From the NCBI GenBank assembly GCA_018136815.1, contig CM030940.1:2086901-2150900 (forward strand): a stretch of 64,000 nt of DNA. Reading direction: 5' to 3'. Position 1 is the first letter of the stretch. Every line of letters starts with the position of its first letter. The notes beneath the pieces were generated by a model, which saw only the letters and a program-made list of their open reading frames with translations, did not search any database and had not been told where the DNA came from. The DNA is from Isochrysis galbana. Lineage: Eukaryota > Haptophyta > Isochrysidales > Isochrysidaceae. Position numbers and translations under genes: made by a program. Shown piece after piece: positions 1-11,344 of the stretch.

Positions 1-1706
1 GCTTCGGCATCACGCCGACAAATGGGCACGTGCGCTACACCTGGTCATCAAAGACATCATCGTGGGACGCGGGTCGCTTCATCACTGACCCGTACGTCAA
101 CCTGCATGTGCATGCGGGCGTGCTCCACTATGGGATGACTCTCTTCGAGGGATGCAAGGCCTTCCGATGCAAGGATGGTAAGGTACGGGTGTGCAACCTC
201 GAGGCCAACGCCGAACGGCTCCGCAATGGCGCAAACCGGCTGGTAATGGCGCCTGTGCCCACCAAGGTCTTCATTGAGGCTATTCACTGGGCCGTCCGTG
301 CGAATGCAGAGTACGTCACCTGCCCGCTTGCATGTCTGGCCCATCGTCCTCGCGCCACGCTCCTCAAGAACGTGGCTCCCCTGCCGCTTCCCGCTGCCAT
401 GCGCTACCAACCCACTCTCACCACACCTGCTCGACGCAGATACGTGCCACCATATGGTTCGGGCGGCTCGCTCTACATCCGTCCCTTCTTGATCGGCTCG
501 TCGCCCGTTCTGGGGCTGCAGCCGTGCTCCGAGTTCCAATTCATGGTCTCGGTCATCCCCGTTGGAAACTACTTTGGTAAGGGACCAATCAAGGGCATCG
601 ATGCCAAGGTGCGCACGCGCCTACCACTGCCACAAAGCTGCACAACCGCACCCCTCCACCCCCCGCGCCGCTGCGTTCTCTCGGTCGGCCGATGTCGCGC
701 TGAGCCTCACTACCTTTGACTCGCATGCGCCGCAGATTATGACGAATTTTGACCGCGCAGCGCCCAAGGGCACTGGTGATGTGAAGGCGGGCGGCAATTA
801 TGCTGCGGACCTGCTGCCTCTCAAGCACGCAAAGGCGGAAGGTTTCGGCACCACGCTTTACCTAGACTGCGCCGAGCACAAGTTCGCGCAACGCCACGCA
901 CCTCCTCCCTTCCCCCACCCATGCCCTCGCACCATGATACCTGCATGCCGTTCAAGCTGAGGGCCTTTGCAACTCGGTTTGCGTCGCCCCTATCCTAGAG
1001 CATGCCACATCGCGCGGGGGCCATCCCACCCGTCCAGGCAGTCTTGCAATGGGCGCCGTGATTTTCAGCCTCGCTACACCGCGCGCCCACGCCCTGCCCG
1101 CCGCGGAGCTCCCGCATGCCGTTCAAGCTGAGGGCCTTTGCAACTCGGTTTGCGTCGCCCCTATCCTAGAGCATGCCACATCGCGCGGGGGCCATCCCAC
1201 CCGTCCAAGCAGTCTTGCAATGGGCACCGTGATTTTCAGCCTCGCTACACCTTTCCTGCAATTGATGCACATGCCAGCTCAACCAAGCCCACCCCCTCCA
1301 ACCCACCGACTTCCATCCACACCACTCGTCTCTTCGTCCCAGGTATGTAGAGGAGTTCTCGGTGTCCAACCTTCTAGGCATCTCGTCTTCAGGTGCCTAC
1401 GTCACGCCCAAGACGTCGTCCATTCTGCCGTCCATCACAAATCGGATGCTCATGGACATCGCGCGAGACAAGGGTATGGTTGTGGAGGAGCGTCCGCTGC
1501 CATGGGAGGAGCTTAAGACGTTCAAGGAAGTCGGTGCTTGCGGCACTGCCACCGTTGTGGCGCCCATCCAGTCTATCACTGATGGCACGACGCGTCACGA
1601 GTTTGGCGGCTTCGAACAGCTGAACATATTGCGGGACTCGCTTCAGGCGGTTCAGCACGGTGAAGCCGAGGACAAGTGGGGCTGGATGGCGGAGGTGGCT
1701 TGCTGA
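1..1706 (+). CDS. Branched-chain amino acid aminotransferase (5' partial, 4 exons visible)
   Basis: Fold-type IV PLP aminotransferase that interconverts Leu/Ile/Val and their 2-oxo acids with 2-oxoglutarate/glutamate. The reading frame is open at the left edge, so the N-terminus lies outside the window. Visible exons: 1-310, 440-608, 736-881 and 1343-1706, with GT-AG introns 311-439, 609-735 and 882-1342. Splicing at these sites keeps one frame through the family landmarks. These are [19 protein letters not shown] near the N-side, [15 protein letters not shown] in the middle, the PLP-lysine segment [15 protein letters not shown] (Lys in VKAGG), and [12 protein letters not shown] in the last exon. 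The stop is TGA at 1704-1706 after a normal-looking C-terminus. Family identity is firm; mitochondrial, plastid or cytosolic location cannot be judged without the N-terminus. Confidence 0.93.
943..1251 (+). repeat. Tandem duplication inside intron 3 of the aminotransferase gene
   Basis: Two copies of an approximately 137-bp segment begin at 943 and 1114 (period 171 bp). They differ at only a few positions by eye. Both start with GCATGCCGTTCAAGCTGAGG and end near CAGCCTCGCTACACC. The duplication lies wholly within intron 882-1342 and makes it the longest intron of the gene, without touching the splice sites. Confidence 0.85.
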
Positions 1707-2894
1707 GACGGTTTGCCGGCCGTCGGCCGGAGATGGCGCTCTGTGGCGGCTGCATTCGCGTCATCGAGCGCCTGACCCCCCCTGCCGTGTAGTCACGGAC
1801 TATCGCTATCTGAGCAGCATGACGCCATTCCAAATATATCCAGGACTCTCCATTGAGGGTACTATGCGCCCCAATTTGCATACTCTTGCTCACCGCGCAC
1901 ATAGGCCATGCCGGCATAAGTTTTCACTATTTCACTATGGGAGATGACGGGCTCCTACGAGCCGTCCACACCCGTGGTCATCCGCCGAGCATTAGCTCGG
2001 ATGGCAGCTCGCTCAACGCAAGGCGCCGAGGGTGTGGACTGGCCGTTTGTTGTTGATGTTCGTTGTGCCGACCCGCACGCCAGCTACAGCTCGTGCGTCT
2101 TAACAGTGCCATCTACCGTCGTACGAGGCACTCGTGGCCACAAATGGGCAATAGAAGATGTGGACGCTTTATCGTCGCCGCTCGGCGGGTGCCGCGCCGT
2201 GAACTCGACCATAGCACCTTGTGCTGTTAGCTTCCACCACAGCCCGCAGCGCTCGGTAGGTTACTGGTGCACACGGTCCGTTAGGCTGCAAGTAGTGAGG
2301 CGTGCTTGGAGTACAACCATCGCAAGGTGTGTTGAAAGTAAGGCGCGTCATATGGCTGATCGACCACTTGCAAGAACGCGAAAGGCCGGAGCGCACGATC
2401 ACACAATTTGCAAGGCAGCATGGATGAGCTGAGCTGCAAGTCTCCTCGCGGCTTGCTGTCTTTTTTTCTTGTGCCATCGCTTCATCCGCTGCATCTATTC
2501 CTTTTTGCAACAGAGAGCGAGTAGCAATTAGCACCAATATAACTTGCGTTATCAACAGGAAAGCTTCGGCAGATAAAATGCCATCGATAACTGCTCAAGC
2601 CAAGGGGACATGTGTTGCCGTGTAGCAGCTCATATCGCGGTAGTGCCCACGAGGCAACCACCACGGCGTGTGAGAGTCGGAGCGCTGCTAGAAGTGCTCA
2701 CCTCGTGGTCGCGGCCTTTAGTGGGGGCTCTGGCGGACGATTTGGCCCCGCGCTTCGTGCCTAGGGAGATTCTCTCGCGGCTGTCTCCCCGGGTGCCGCC
2801 CCCTCCCCCCCCCCCCTCCCGAAGCCAGTGGTCGCTCGGCTCGGGGCCCAAGCCGGCCCAAGCCAGCGATGGCACTGTGAGAAAAGTCTTTGTT
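1707..2894. other. Intergenic, no gene seen
   Basis: Downstream of the aminotransferase stop I see no frame with protein-like composition on either strand and no RNA gene signature. A C-rich run lies at about 2798-2819. The only open frames have random composition and are treated as noise. Confidence 0.5.
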
Positions 2895-3527
2895 TATTCA
2901 ATATATATCCCGTTGTGCCACCGCCTTTCCCCCCAGAAACCAGCGGCGGTGCTGTTCACAATCGGTTTTGGTTTTGGCCGACTGAGGGTCGGCTGGCTTA
3001 CGCGAGGGCTGCTGTGGTTGTGGGGTTTGCTGCTTCTGAGCTAGTTGTACTGGATTCTTCCCTTTGGGTTCATGCTGTGCGGCTTCAGCATACGATTTCT
3101 GTGCAGGGATTGGTTGTTGGTTGAAGGGCGCAAAAGCCCCTAAAATGGATTGTTGTGTCAAGTGCCCGCCCCCGAGGGGTGCACTGTTGGTAGGAGTTGC
3201 CACCATGGGAGTGGCAGCAGTGCTGCCAGCCCCCATGGGGAGTCCTTGGTTGGGAGGCGAGACGAGGGAGGCAAGTGCCTGGGCATTGCCCTGACTCTGG
3301 TCTGCAGTTGGGAACAGGACTCTGCCTGTTCCCTGGCTGGCTGTGTGGCTGCTTGGGAGGCGAGGGAGGTGGCGCCATCTCGACGTCTTGATCAGGCGGG
3401 GCTGAGGCTTGAGAGCGCTTGGGCTCCGGCGGCTTGGGGCGGCCCCGTTGGGGCGTCGTGGCGGCGGGGCGCTGGGAGGTGGGAGCGGTCGGCGCGCGCT
3501 TCATCGCTAAAACTATAACAATAGTTT
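2895..3527 (-). mobile_element. Gag/ORF1-like repeat fossil, copy 1
   Basis: A minus-strand segment starting at ATG 3502-3504 encodes a Pro/Gln-rich protein beginning MKRAPTAPTSQRPAATTP. It later contains ILGAFAPFNQQPIP and KSYAEAA. The same protein family recurs at 34900-35210 (-) and 58458-59177 (+), so this is a dispersed element, not a host gene. Just upstream of the start is the palindrome AAACTAT-N4-ATAGTTT (3510-3527), also present in the other two copies. The composition and the SYAEAA-like motif recall LINE ORF1 or gag nucleic-acid-binding proteins, but the class is not settled. This copy looks broken. Confidence 0.6.
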
Positions 3528-3538
3528 TTTTCAAAGAG

Positions 3539-3643
3539 GGCGAATGTAGGACGATGCGACGATGACTAGTGCCTAGCCTGCAAGGAGGGGACATAGAAAC
3601 ACAAACAACTTCTAAAACAAAAAGGCCGATCGCGGATGCGACA
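3539..3643 (-). mobile_element. LTR 5'-end fragment, inverted
   Basis: Reverse complement begins TGTCGCATCCGCGATCGG and continues through TTTTGTTTTAGAAGTTGTTT to a CTCCTTGCAGGCTAG segment. It matches the LTR starts at 59430 and 60283 on the plus strand. This is a short fossil of a Ty3/gypsy LTR family, adjoining the gag/ORF1-like repeat. Confidence 0.7.
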
Positions 3644-4527
3644 GACCTGGGTCGCGCACGCACCTTGTCGGCCTCCGAGGTTGGACGCGGCCGCTTGGCC
3701 AGCGACTGGTCCGTGGGGGCAAGGGGCCGCCCTCGGCGGGGGACCCGATATAATAATAATCTATCTGAGCGTTAGTACCACTACTCTCACTAGCCCGGTA
3801 CTAACACGACAGCCCTCAGCGCACCTGCCCGTACACCTTGGCGCGTGCTGTTGTCACAGATACATACTCCTATGCACCCTTCCACATCTCCCCCCTCGCA
3901 GGCCCCCGGCTCCCATTCTAACTCCCCACAAGTTAAAATGAGGGAAAACCCATTGAGGCGGTCCGGTCGACGCCGGCCGACTCTCCGGGAAAAAGCACCG
4001 GGGGGGGGGGAGAGGAACCTCTCGTCAAAAAAGGAGAACGGCCCTTACAGCTCGCGCCGCGAGCGGTCCTCGAAGAAATAAATGTCTGCGCCCCCCGATA
4101 CCTGCCACAGGGACGTCTTGAGCCACTCCCTTCTTCTCGCCTCTCCTGTCGCCAGCCGCCCCCCTTCGCCCGTTTGCTAACGCAAACGGGGCTCGTTTCT
4201 CACCACACTCCATCGGGGGGGGTGCAAATCCCCCCCTCTCCCTCGTTCCATTCTCTTCCGCCCCGGTCCCTGCGGCGCGTCGTCATGCGGCGCGCCATGG
4301 CCTGCTCTCAGAGGTCCTTCAGGGGCGCCCAGAGGGCCAGCAAGGGAAGCTCAGGGGGCAGTGGAGGCTGGGGCTCAGCCCCTGGCCCCTCCTGCCTCTC
4401 CCTCGCTCGCCTCGCTGGCCTTGGGTGCCGCCCTGAGGCCCCTGTCTGCCTGGCGACCAGGGATGGGGGGGGGAGTCAGTACGAGAGCAGGCCCATGCGG
4501 GCCTGGGAGTGCGGCTCGCGGCCCGCG
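3644..4527. other. Intergenic, repeats only
   Basis: C/G-rich sequence with homopolymer runs (for example G run near 3999-4008) and no supported gene. An AT-rich patch with repeated TAA occurs near 3750-3765. Confidence 0.45.
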
Positions 4528-4677
4528 CCCACTAGGGGTCTGGGCTGTATTGATGAGTGCCCTGCCCCTGCCAGAGGGCAGGGGCTGGGGTTGAATGTAC
4601 GGGCCCACCCCGGGGGGTGTCCGCAATGGAGAGAGGGGGGCGCGAGGCCCCCATTGACCCCCACTTATAAAAGTAGG
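4528..4677 (+). repeat. Dispersed 150-bp repeat, copy 1 (inverted partner at 11913-12062)
   Basis: About 150 bp, starting CCCACTAGGGGTCTGGGCTG and ending CCACTTATAAAAGTAGG. It recurs as a reverse complement at 11913-12062 with roughly 95% identity by eye. It contains a small hairpin, CCCCTGCCAGAGGGCAGGGG. No coding capacity was recognised. It could be the end of a larger non-autonomous element; TATAAAA near one end is notable. Confidence 0.75.
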
Positions 4678-6159
4678 TTCTCGGCGGGGGACCCGAAGGA
4701 GAGGAGGGGCTCGGCGGCGCGCTCCATCGCAACCAACCATATAGTTAAGTTGCACGACCTGAACTCCTAAGTAGAGCACGAGCACGAGGGGAGTTGCCGC
4801 AAGGCGGGGAGTGAGGGCGTGAGGGAGGGGCGGAGGGGGCGTGGCTACGAGAACGGGACCCAGTGCCATGTGTGAGGCGAGAATAATATAATTTTTTTCT
4901 TAGCGGCTCGTTTCCTCAGGTCTTATATCTGATCTTAGAACCGCTCTTCTATATGGAAGTACTACACAGTTGGCTAACTGCGATCACATCGATGGTGGTG
5001 CCACGTAGTGCCACGATGCCATGCGCACAAAAACACGACAAGTGACACCGTTACACAGACGTGGCAACCCAACCTATCATCATGAACAGACGTGACGCAA
5101 GCTTTATGCGAATCGAATTGGAAATCGGCGTACCCCATTCACGGCTAGAGGCAGCCCTTGATTAAGCCCTGCGTCATCGCGTAGCTCAGCCTTGCTCCAA
5201 TAAGAAGATTCCGCAGCGCGAGAAGCCAAACATTGGAGGGCTCGTACTCTTGCTAACCTCTGTGGATTCGACGTATAAACATGGATGTTACGGGTCGAGC
5301 CGGGACGAGGGCAAGCACACACCACTCGGGAGGACTCACCCGAGTGGCTAATGAACAAAAGCATTGCTTCATTGGCATGCGCGTGAAAAGGCGGCGGCGG
5401 CGGGGGGGGGGGGGGAGTAGCCACATTGACGATTCTAATTGAGCAAAGGTTGGGCTGCCATCCAAAACCATCTTGCCAGAACAAATCTCGATTCAGTAAG
5501 AGTAGAGAGTCGCAGTCAAACTCGTCAACCGCTTGACTCCGGAGAGCACGAAGGGTTTGGAGACGAGACTCGGCTTAGCAGAAGGTCAAGAAGCGGGGGC
5601 GAGGGTCGGTGCGCGAAATACGTGCGAGAATATCGTGGCAGAAGATTGCACTGCAAAGCAGAGCACAGCGTTCGCCCGACCGTCAGCATCCGATGAGATT
5701 TGAGATACGGGTTTGATACCGTGACGCTGGATCGGTAAATCAGTCAGCATCTAGCGATGTCCATCATGAACATTTGCGCTTGAAGCTTCATATCCGACCG
5801 CCACATCACGGACGCGGCATCACGGGAAGTGAAGTCACGCTCCAGATACGTAGGCCATGTCTATGCGGGAAATGAGTGGTAACAGGGCCTGAGACACCGG
5901 GCTGCCTCGATGCCATATTCTCGAGGAGGCCCCGTGTTTGCCGTATGAACAACGTGCGTTCACGGTCAAAGTACAGTTGCATTCGAATAGCTCAGCTCGG
6001 GAAGCGCGGCGATTCCGATGAGCGCCGATGGTTCCACCTGGCCCTAGCCCTCCGCGAGCTGCCATGCGGACTTCTTTGCCTGTACAAAGACCAGGCGGCG
6101 AGGAGACATCCTTAATCCTTCATGACTGATTTGACTGGCACCTCCTCCTCCGCTGGCCG
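4678..6159. other. Intergenic, no gene seen
   Basis: About 1.5 kb with no convincing coding sequence. It has a T-rich/AT-rich patch at 4880-4930 and a CGG/G run at about 5390-5417. The right end runs into the 3' end of the ankyrin gene on the minus strand. Confidence 0.45.
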
Positions 6160-7619
6160 TCACAGGGGCAGCATGTCCTTCCTGCTCTCCGGAGTCAAGC
6201 GGTTGACGAGTTTGTTGCGCTTAAGGCGTGGCAAGTTGAGCAAGTCAGCAAGATCGTCGACACACCCCTCGTCTTCCATGACGTCCTCGAGGCGTTCGGC
6301 GCCTTGCTGGACGCACCACATTGCCGCCGACGGTAGCAAGTACTTAAGATTGAGAGACTCGAAGATGGGGTCGAGCTCTTCTGTGATCTTCTGTAGTGCA
6401 GGGTTGTTGTCCTCGCCATCGAGTGCGGCGTATGTTTCCATGCTCATGTTCATATTCTTCGACATGCTGACATTCGGCGAGGGAGCCGACTCGGTTGTCC
6501 GCTTCGAAAGTGTGCGCAGCAAGGTGGAGGAATCGCGCGAGTCGAGTCCACCGGAGCGGTTTGAATCTGAAGCATAGTTGGACTCGCGGATCTTGAGGAA
6601 CGTGCCTAGCTTCTGGCAGCCGCAATTGGCGGCAATGTCCGAGGCAAGGGTCCCATTCTGCAGAGGTGGAGGGAGATTCGGGTTGGGTCGAGGTGAGTGT
6701 GAGCATTGCGAAACGTCTACGACTATGGTGAGGCAGGTCGGTAGACGTGGCGCACGCACGCTTGTCCGCATCAGCAAGTTTGCGCCCAGGTCGACAAGCA
6801 CAGCCGCCTCGTCGGCTCGGTGCAGCAAGGCGGCCTTGTGCAGCGGAGTCCATCCCTGAGTGGGGCGAATGACAAACGACCGGCAGATGAGTGCGGCAAA
6901 CCACGCGACGCGTCGAGATGAGTAGGGGCTGGGAGGCCGGCGAGGCTGGAGCCGGCTAGTCCCACGTGCGAGCCTCACAATGAAGTTGGCGGCGTTGACA
7001 TTGGCGCCCTCCCCAACGAGTGCGGTGAGGAGGTCACACGTGCCGGCCTGCACGGCCATGTGCAGCGGGGTCTCGCCATTGATGTCCTGAGCGTTGACAT
7101 CGGCGCCGTGATTCATGAGGCACTTGCTCGTCTCCCAGTTCTTCTTGCCCACTGCCATCATCAGTGGCGTTTTCCCCTGCAGAGCAAGCTCGCGAGGCCT
7201 CTATGAGCTCGGATGAAGTTGCCCGGAAATTTCTCAGCCCGACGGATGGGAAGAGGGTCCCGGGGCTCGAGGCACGGGCGGCTCGGGGAACGGGTTGCCA
7301 CACCTTTGCGTCCTTGGTATCCGTCTCCGCCCCGAGCTTGATCAACTTCTTGATCACCTCAGGCCAGCCGTTGCGAGCCGCAAAGTGGAGCGCCGTCCAC
7401 CCATTCTGAAGCAGAGGGCGCACACCGCGAGTGAGCCGAGTCGGGCGCAAGCGCAGGGGGACGGGAGGTGCTCAGCAGGTGGTGCTCCCCCACCTTTGGG
7501 TTCGCGTCGTTGACCGACCACTTGCGTGAGGCCTTCATCTTCTTGAAGTACTCCTCCCATTTCCCTTTCCTAGCCTCGTGGAGCGGGTGGTCTGCGGGCG
7601 CTGAGCTGCCGTTGCCCAT
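6160..7619 (-). CDS. Ankyrin-repeat protein, predicted N-myristoylated (5 exons)
   Basis: Exons on the minus strand: 7494-7619, 7304-7405, 6979-7176, 6760-6855 and 6160-6657. All four introns are GT-AG and phase 0, giving 339 aa. The protein begins MGNGSSAP, a plausible N-myristoylation signal, followed by a charged lead-in. Four to five ankyrin repeats follow (NGWTALHFAARNGWPEVIKK, GKTPLMMAVGKKNWETSK, NGETPLHMAVQAGTCDLLTA, GWTPLHKAALLHRADEAAVL and a weaker NGTLASDIAANCGCQKLGTF), roughly residues 43-190. A Ser-rich linker and a helical C-terminal segment (about 265-339, LKYLLPSAAMWCVQQGAERL) complete it; I cannot name that last domain. Ankyrin repeats mediate protein binding, so a membrane-attached scaffold is an inference. 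The start ATG is at 7617-7619; it is divergent from the thioredoxin-like gene. Confidence 0.85.
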
Positions 7620-8618
7620 CTGGCTGGCGCGTGGGAGCGGCCAGGGCGGCAGAGCGTGTGTGGCTGCGCCTCGACTGCCGCGAGCCCACTCCGCGTGGTG
7701 CACCTCTACGGGGGAGGAAGGAAGCCCAAGGCAAGATCTCTCCCTCTCCTCTCTCCTGCTTTCTTTCTCTCTCCTCTCTCCTCTCTTCTCTCTCTCCCCC
7801 TTTCCTCTCTCGCCCCGCTCCCCCTCCCCCACTTCCACTTCTTCCCCTCCCCCACCACGGGGATGACGCCCTCCCCCTCCTCGTCCTTCCCACACAGTGT
7901 GCCCTCCCCAACTTCGACGTATCGGCCCCAAAGTATGTTAGAGTTGCGAGGAGGGCGCGGACGGAGAGAAGCGGAGAGAAAGCGGCCGACGGCCGGCCGT
8001 TACATCGCTCGGATCCTTTCGGCGCGCGGCGCGTGAACGGCGCGGCCCCAATTTGAACAGAGGGAGAGAGAGAGAAAGGGGGGGGGGAGAGAGAGAGAGA
8101 GAGAGAGGGAGAGAGGGGTATATATGTGTATGATGCCGCGAGCGAGGTGGGGGAGGGAGAGAGAGGATGGGAGAGAGAGAAGAAGTCTCACGTACGGCTC
8201 GGCGAGAACCTGAGGAAAGGGAAGGGCGACGCGGTGTGTGGTGTTGAGAGAGAGAGAGAGAGAGAGATGAGAGAGAGAGAGAGCGGCGGACGCTGCGACA
8301 CGATGAAACGCCTCTCGCTCTCTGTCCCTCTCACACAACATGGGAGTACTCGTACACACACACACATACGCCGACACAAATCCTTCTACTATGGCGGTGC
8401 TTCTTCCTTCTTCCGCGAGAGAAGAAACGGCTCGTAACCTCCCCCCCCCTCTCTCCCATGAAGAAGTGGGGGGTCTCCTCATACTTGTTGTAGGGCAAAG
8501 AGAGAGAGAGGGGGGGGAAGAAGTGAGAGAGACCGGCAGAGAGAGGGAGAGAAGAAGGAGAAGGGTGGTCCGTCGGTTACGCAACGGCCGACGCGACGCC
8601 GCCTCTCAGCCTTCCTCG
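7620..8618. promoter_or_regulatory. Divergent intergenic region with opposed CT and GA tracts
   Basis: One kilobase separates the starts of the ankyrin gene (-) and the thioredoxin-like gene (+). On the plus strand it holds a CT-rich tract at about 7740-7850 next to the minus gene. A GA-rich set at about 8055-8290, with more GA at 8495-8560, lies next to the plus gene. Read on each gene's own coding strand, both tracts are purine (GA) rich. TATATATG occurs at 8118-8125. A shared bidirectional promoter is an inference from the layout. Confidence 0.5.
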
Positions 8619-9728
8619 ATGGACGACACCGACGCGCTCGACTTCGCCGAGGAGCTCGGGCCCAAGCTGCAGCCACAGACGCGCGATGAGGCGGGCGAGC
8701 CGATCCACAGCGAGCTTGTCGACACCGAGGCCGCACTCAAGGACAAGAAGGTCATCGCACTCTACTTCACCGCCGCCTACTGCCACTCGTGCAGCCTCTT
8801 CACCCCCAAGCTGAAGCAGGCCATCCATGGACCATTGGGCCAGAGCACGCAAGTCGTCACCATCTCGTACGACCGCACCGAGGACGACTACAACGATTAC
8901 TGCGGCAAGATGCCGTGGCTCGCCGTCCCGTTCAGGCAGGCAGCGGAGGTGCGCGGGCTGCTGCTCAAGTTCTACGGCATCCAGTCTATCCCCGCGCTCG
9001 TGCTGCTCAACGCCCAGGGCGAGCTGCTCGCCACTGATGGGGTGGAGAAGGTCAAGGCCTACCCCAAGGACTGGCCCTACCAGGAGCCAGGCGCAGTGCC
9101 CAGCATCCAGCAGGGCTTGCGGCCGGACGCGGTCGGGGTGGAGATCCCGGCGACTGCGGCAGTCGCCGGCTTCCGGCAGCGGTTCTTCACGACACCCTTG
9201 CTGGCGGCCGGGCACACGGGCATCGGCCCAGAGGACGAGACGGGGCTCTTTGTGGACGAGAACGTTGTGCGGTGTCGCGCCGGGCTCATCAACGTGTGCA
9301 CCGTCATCTTGCTGTGCAATGTGCACTTTTGGGGCAGCATCCCAGTGCTGATGTACACGCTCTACGGTATCATAGCCTGGGACTTCTTGATGGGAATCAC
9401 GGTCGGACTCACACCCTTTGCGCCGTTTGGCGTGCTGGCTTCCGTTCTGGTCTGGGCCGTGCACCCGTACCCGGTGTGGGCGCCGGTGAAGCCCAAGAGA
9501 TTCGCCTGGCTTCTTGGCCTGTCGCTCTCGACCACATGCCTTGTCGGGCAACTACTCGGGATTGTCCTCATCAAGTACATCACCATCTCCATGTGCTTCT
9601 GCTTCACCTGGCTCGAAGCGTGCCTAGGCTTCTGTTGCGGCTGCTTCTTCTACGACAATGTCGTGGCGAAGCTGCTTGGGCGGCAGGAGTGCAAGCAGTG
9701 CAAAACAATCTACGTGGGCGCCGTCTAG
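8619..9728 (+). CDS. Nucleoredoxin-like thioredoxin domain fused to a DUF4395-type membrane domain
   Basis: Single exon, 369 aa, start ATG 8619-8621 (MDDTDALDF). Codons upstream in frame are microsatellite translation and were excluded. Residues about 28-150 form a TryX/nucleoredoxin-type thioredoxin fold: VIALYFTAAYCHSCSLFTPK carries a CxxC (C-H-S-C, about residues 54-57), and GIQSIPALVLLNAQGELL contains the cis-Pro region. From about residue 210 (VDENVVRCRAGLINV) the sequence follows the bacterial DUF4395 pattern. It has hydrophobic helices, PFAPFGVLASVLVW, KRFAWLLGLSLS, and the Cys-rich close EACLGFCCGC ... CKQC. DUF4395 genes in bacteria commonly neighbour thioredoxin genes, so the fusion suggests membrane-anchored dithiol/disulfide exchange, perhaps between the CxxC and the C-terminal cysteines (inference). 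Confidence 0.85.
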   Translation: MDDTDALDFAEELGPKLQPQTRDEAGEPIHSELVDTEAALKDKKVIALYFTAAYCHSCSLFTPKLKQAIHGPLGQSTQVVTISYDRTEDDYNDYCGKMPWLAVPFRQAAEVRGLLLKFYGIQSIPALVLLNAQGELLATDGVEKVKAYPKDWPYQEPGAVPSIQQGLRPDAVGVEIPATAAVAGFRQRFFTTPLLAAGHTGIGPEDETGLFVDENVVRCRAGLINVCTVILLCNVHFWGSIPVLMYTLYGIIAWDFLMGITVGLTPFAPFGVLASVLVWAVHPYPVWAPVKPKRFAWLLGLSLSTTCLVGQLLGIVLIKYITISMCFCFTWLEACLGFCCGCFFYDNVVAKLLGRQECKQCKTIYVGAV

Positions 9729-11236
9729 TGCGCTAGCTCGAGCTTCCATCGAGTCCCCGACCGTTGGCGCTCGTCCGTGCCGGAACCCGACCTAATTTGT
9801 GCATTATCTATTATGTTGTGAGCAATCGCCACACTCCGCGAATGTCTGCGTGTTTCGTGTTTCCTGGGCGCCACCTCTTTGTGGTCACCCGCGAAACATC
9901 AACACCACTCTGATGCCGCATGCCCAACGGATCGGAGGCCGATACGGGCATCCACCGCGCCACCATCGGCGCTTCCACTAGTTACTGCCGTATGGGTCGT
10001 GCACCGCAGCGAGCCCTCGCCGACGTACCATTGGGTACGGCGCCTTCTTCCCTTTTCTGGTAGCGTGGCTGGGTTGAGGACATGCCGACCTGCACACAAC
10101 TTTGTTGTACGTTCCATGTCGCGGGATGATGCCTGTTCTCAGGATTTGCATGTTGCTGTCGTCTTTGTGCGGTCGGAATTGCGCAGTCACTCCAGTCCAT
10201 GAATGTGGCAAACGCCTTGCGGAGGAGAGCGACCGATTCCCAAGTTTTAGAGACGTATGGATGCGGCTGTTTCACGGCTGCGGCCATTGATTGTTTGTGG
10301 TATCGAGCATCGAAGTTGTATGCGCTTCGAGTGACGAGGCTGCAACAATTGCTGCATCAGTTCGGTTGCATGCATCACCGGCACTTTTCCCTACCAGGGC
10401 TTCCGACGGCAGAAAATTAAATTACATAATATTCTCACCGCACTCGCGGCCACGAACCCACTACTTTTTTCACGGCCAGCAAACTTTCTACACCCCCACT
10501 CCCGCGGCCATTCTCCCCCCGCCATCAGGCGACTCCCCCCGTGCACTACTAGGGGGATAGGGGTGAAGGGCTTGGATATGGTCCGGTGGCAACTATCTTT
10601 AAAAAGATACGAGATAGGGTCATGGAGTCATGGAGCGCGCGTCGCTCCGCTCCTCCTCCTCCTCCTCTCTTGCGCCGTCATCCACGCCGCGGGGGGTCAC
10701 TCACCGACGCCATTGCTAGCCCGGTCACTCACTATGGGGGTGCGGAGGGCACCAGCTATCATGGGTAAATGAAGGGCTAAATAAGCTCCCTATAGGTTCC
10801 GGTAGGATGGACCAGCAAAAAAAATTGGGGGGGTTCTCTGGCGAAATTTTGTTGTATTCAGGCCTCCTGGCATGAATATTTCGGCATGAGCACGTGCCTT
10901 CTTCGTTATATATCGTCTTCTATGTTCGTCGTGGTCATGCAAGGCGTGCAGATTCGGATTCTCCCTGGGCTCTCAAGTCCTGGTCCGCCGATTTTCGTCT
11001 CGAAATTCGAAGAGTTGAGTTTTATTTTTACCGTTATCGTTACGGTAATTGTCCACGCGTTTAAAGTAAGAATTGCAGGTAACAGATTTGGGGCCCCTCT
11101 CTGCATTCCCCCCCCCCCCCCCTCTCTGCATTCCCTCCCTCCCCTTCTGCAGTCCCCCCCCCCCCCTCTGCAGTCCCCCCCCTTCGCAGTTCCCCCCCCC
11201 TCTCTCTATTCTCTGCGTTTCCCTTCTCTATTCCCA
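9729..11236. other. Intergenic, no gene seen
   Basis: No supported gene. The stretch ends in several C-runs interrupted by TCTCTGCATTCC and TCTGCAGT units (about 11109-11205). A segment near 10425-10480 (ATTCTCACCGCACTCGCGG) resembles the one at about 59490-59510, suggesting a shared dispersed repeat. Confidence 0.4.
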
Positions 11237-11344
11237 GTAGCCTCACTCCAAGTTCGATTCCAAATACACCCCGGAACCGGCAGGAGCGAAGGAGACAACG
11301 AGTCACCGGACGTGATCGAGTCACTCACTAACCCTCAACGGTAG
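11237..11344 (+). mobile_element. Short Ty3/gypsy pol scrap
   Basis: Translates as VASLQVRFQIHPGTG ... EGDNESPDVI. This is homologous to the segment between protease and reverse transcriptase in the full polyprotein (IASLQVRFKLHRGW at about 28200) and in the 61-kb copy (VASAHIEYKLHEA). It is a small, old fossil flanked by low-complexity sequence. Confidence 0.6.

Noticed and set aside
3000-3500. Plus-strand frames over the gag/ORF1-like repeat
   Set aside because: The minus strand carries the motifs shared with the other two copies; the plus-strand frames are shadows.
8577-9551. Long antisense open frame opposite the thioredoxin-DUF4395 gene
   Set aside because: It is a GC-rich shadow: the plus-strand frame carries the conserved motifs and the antisense product has no domain-like pattern.
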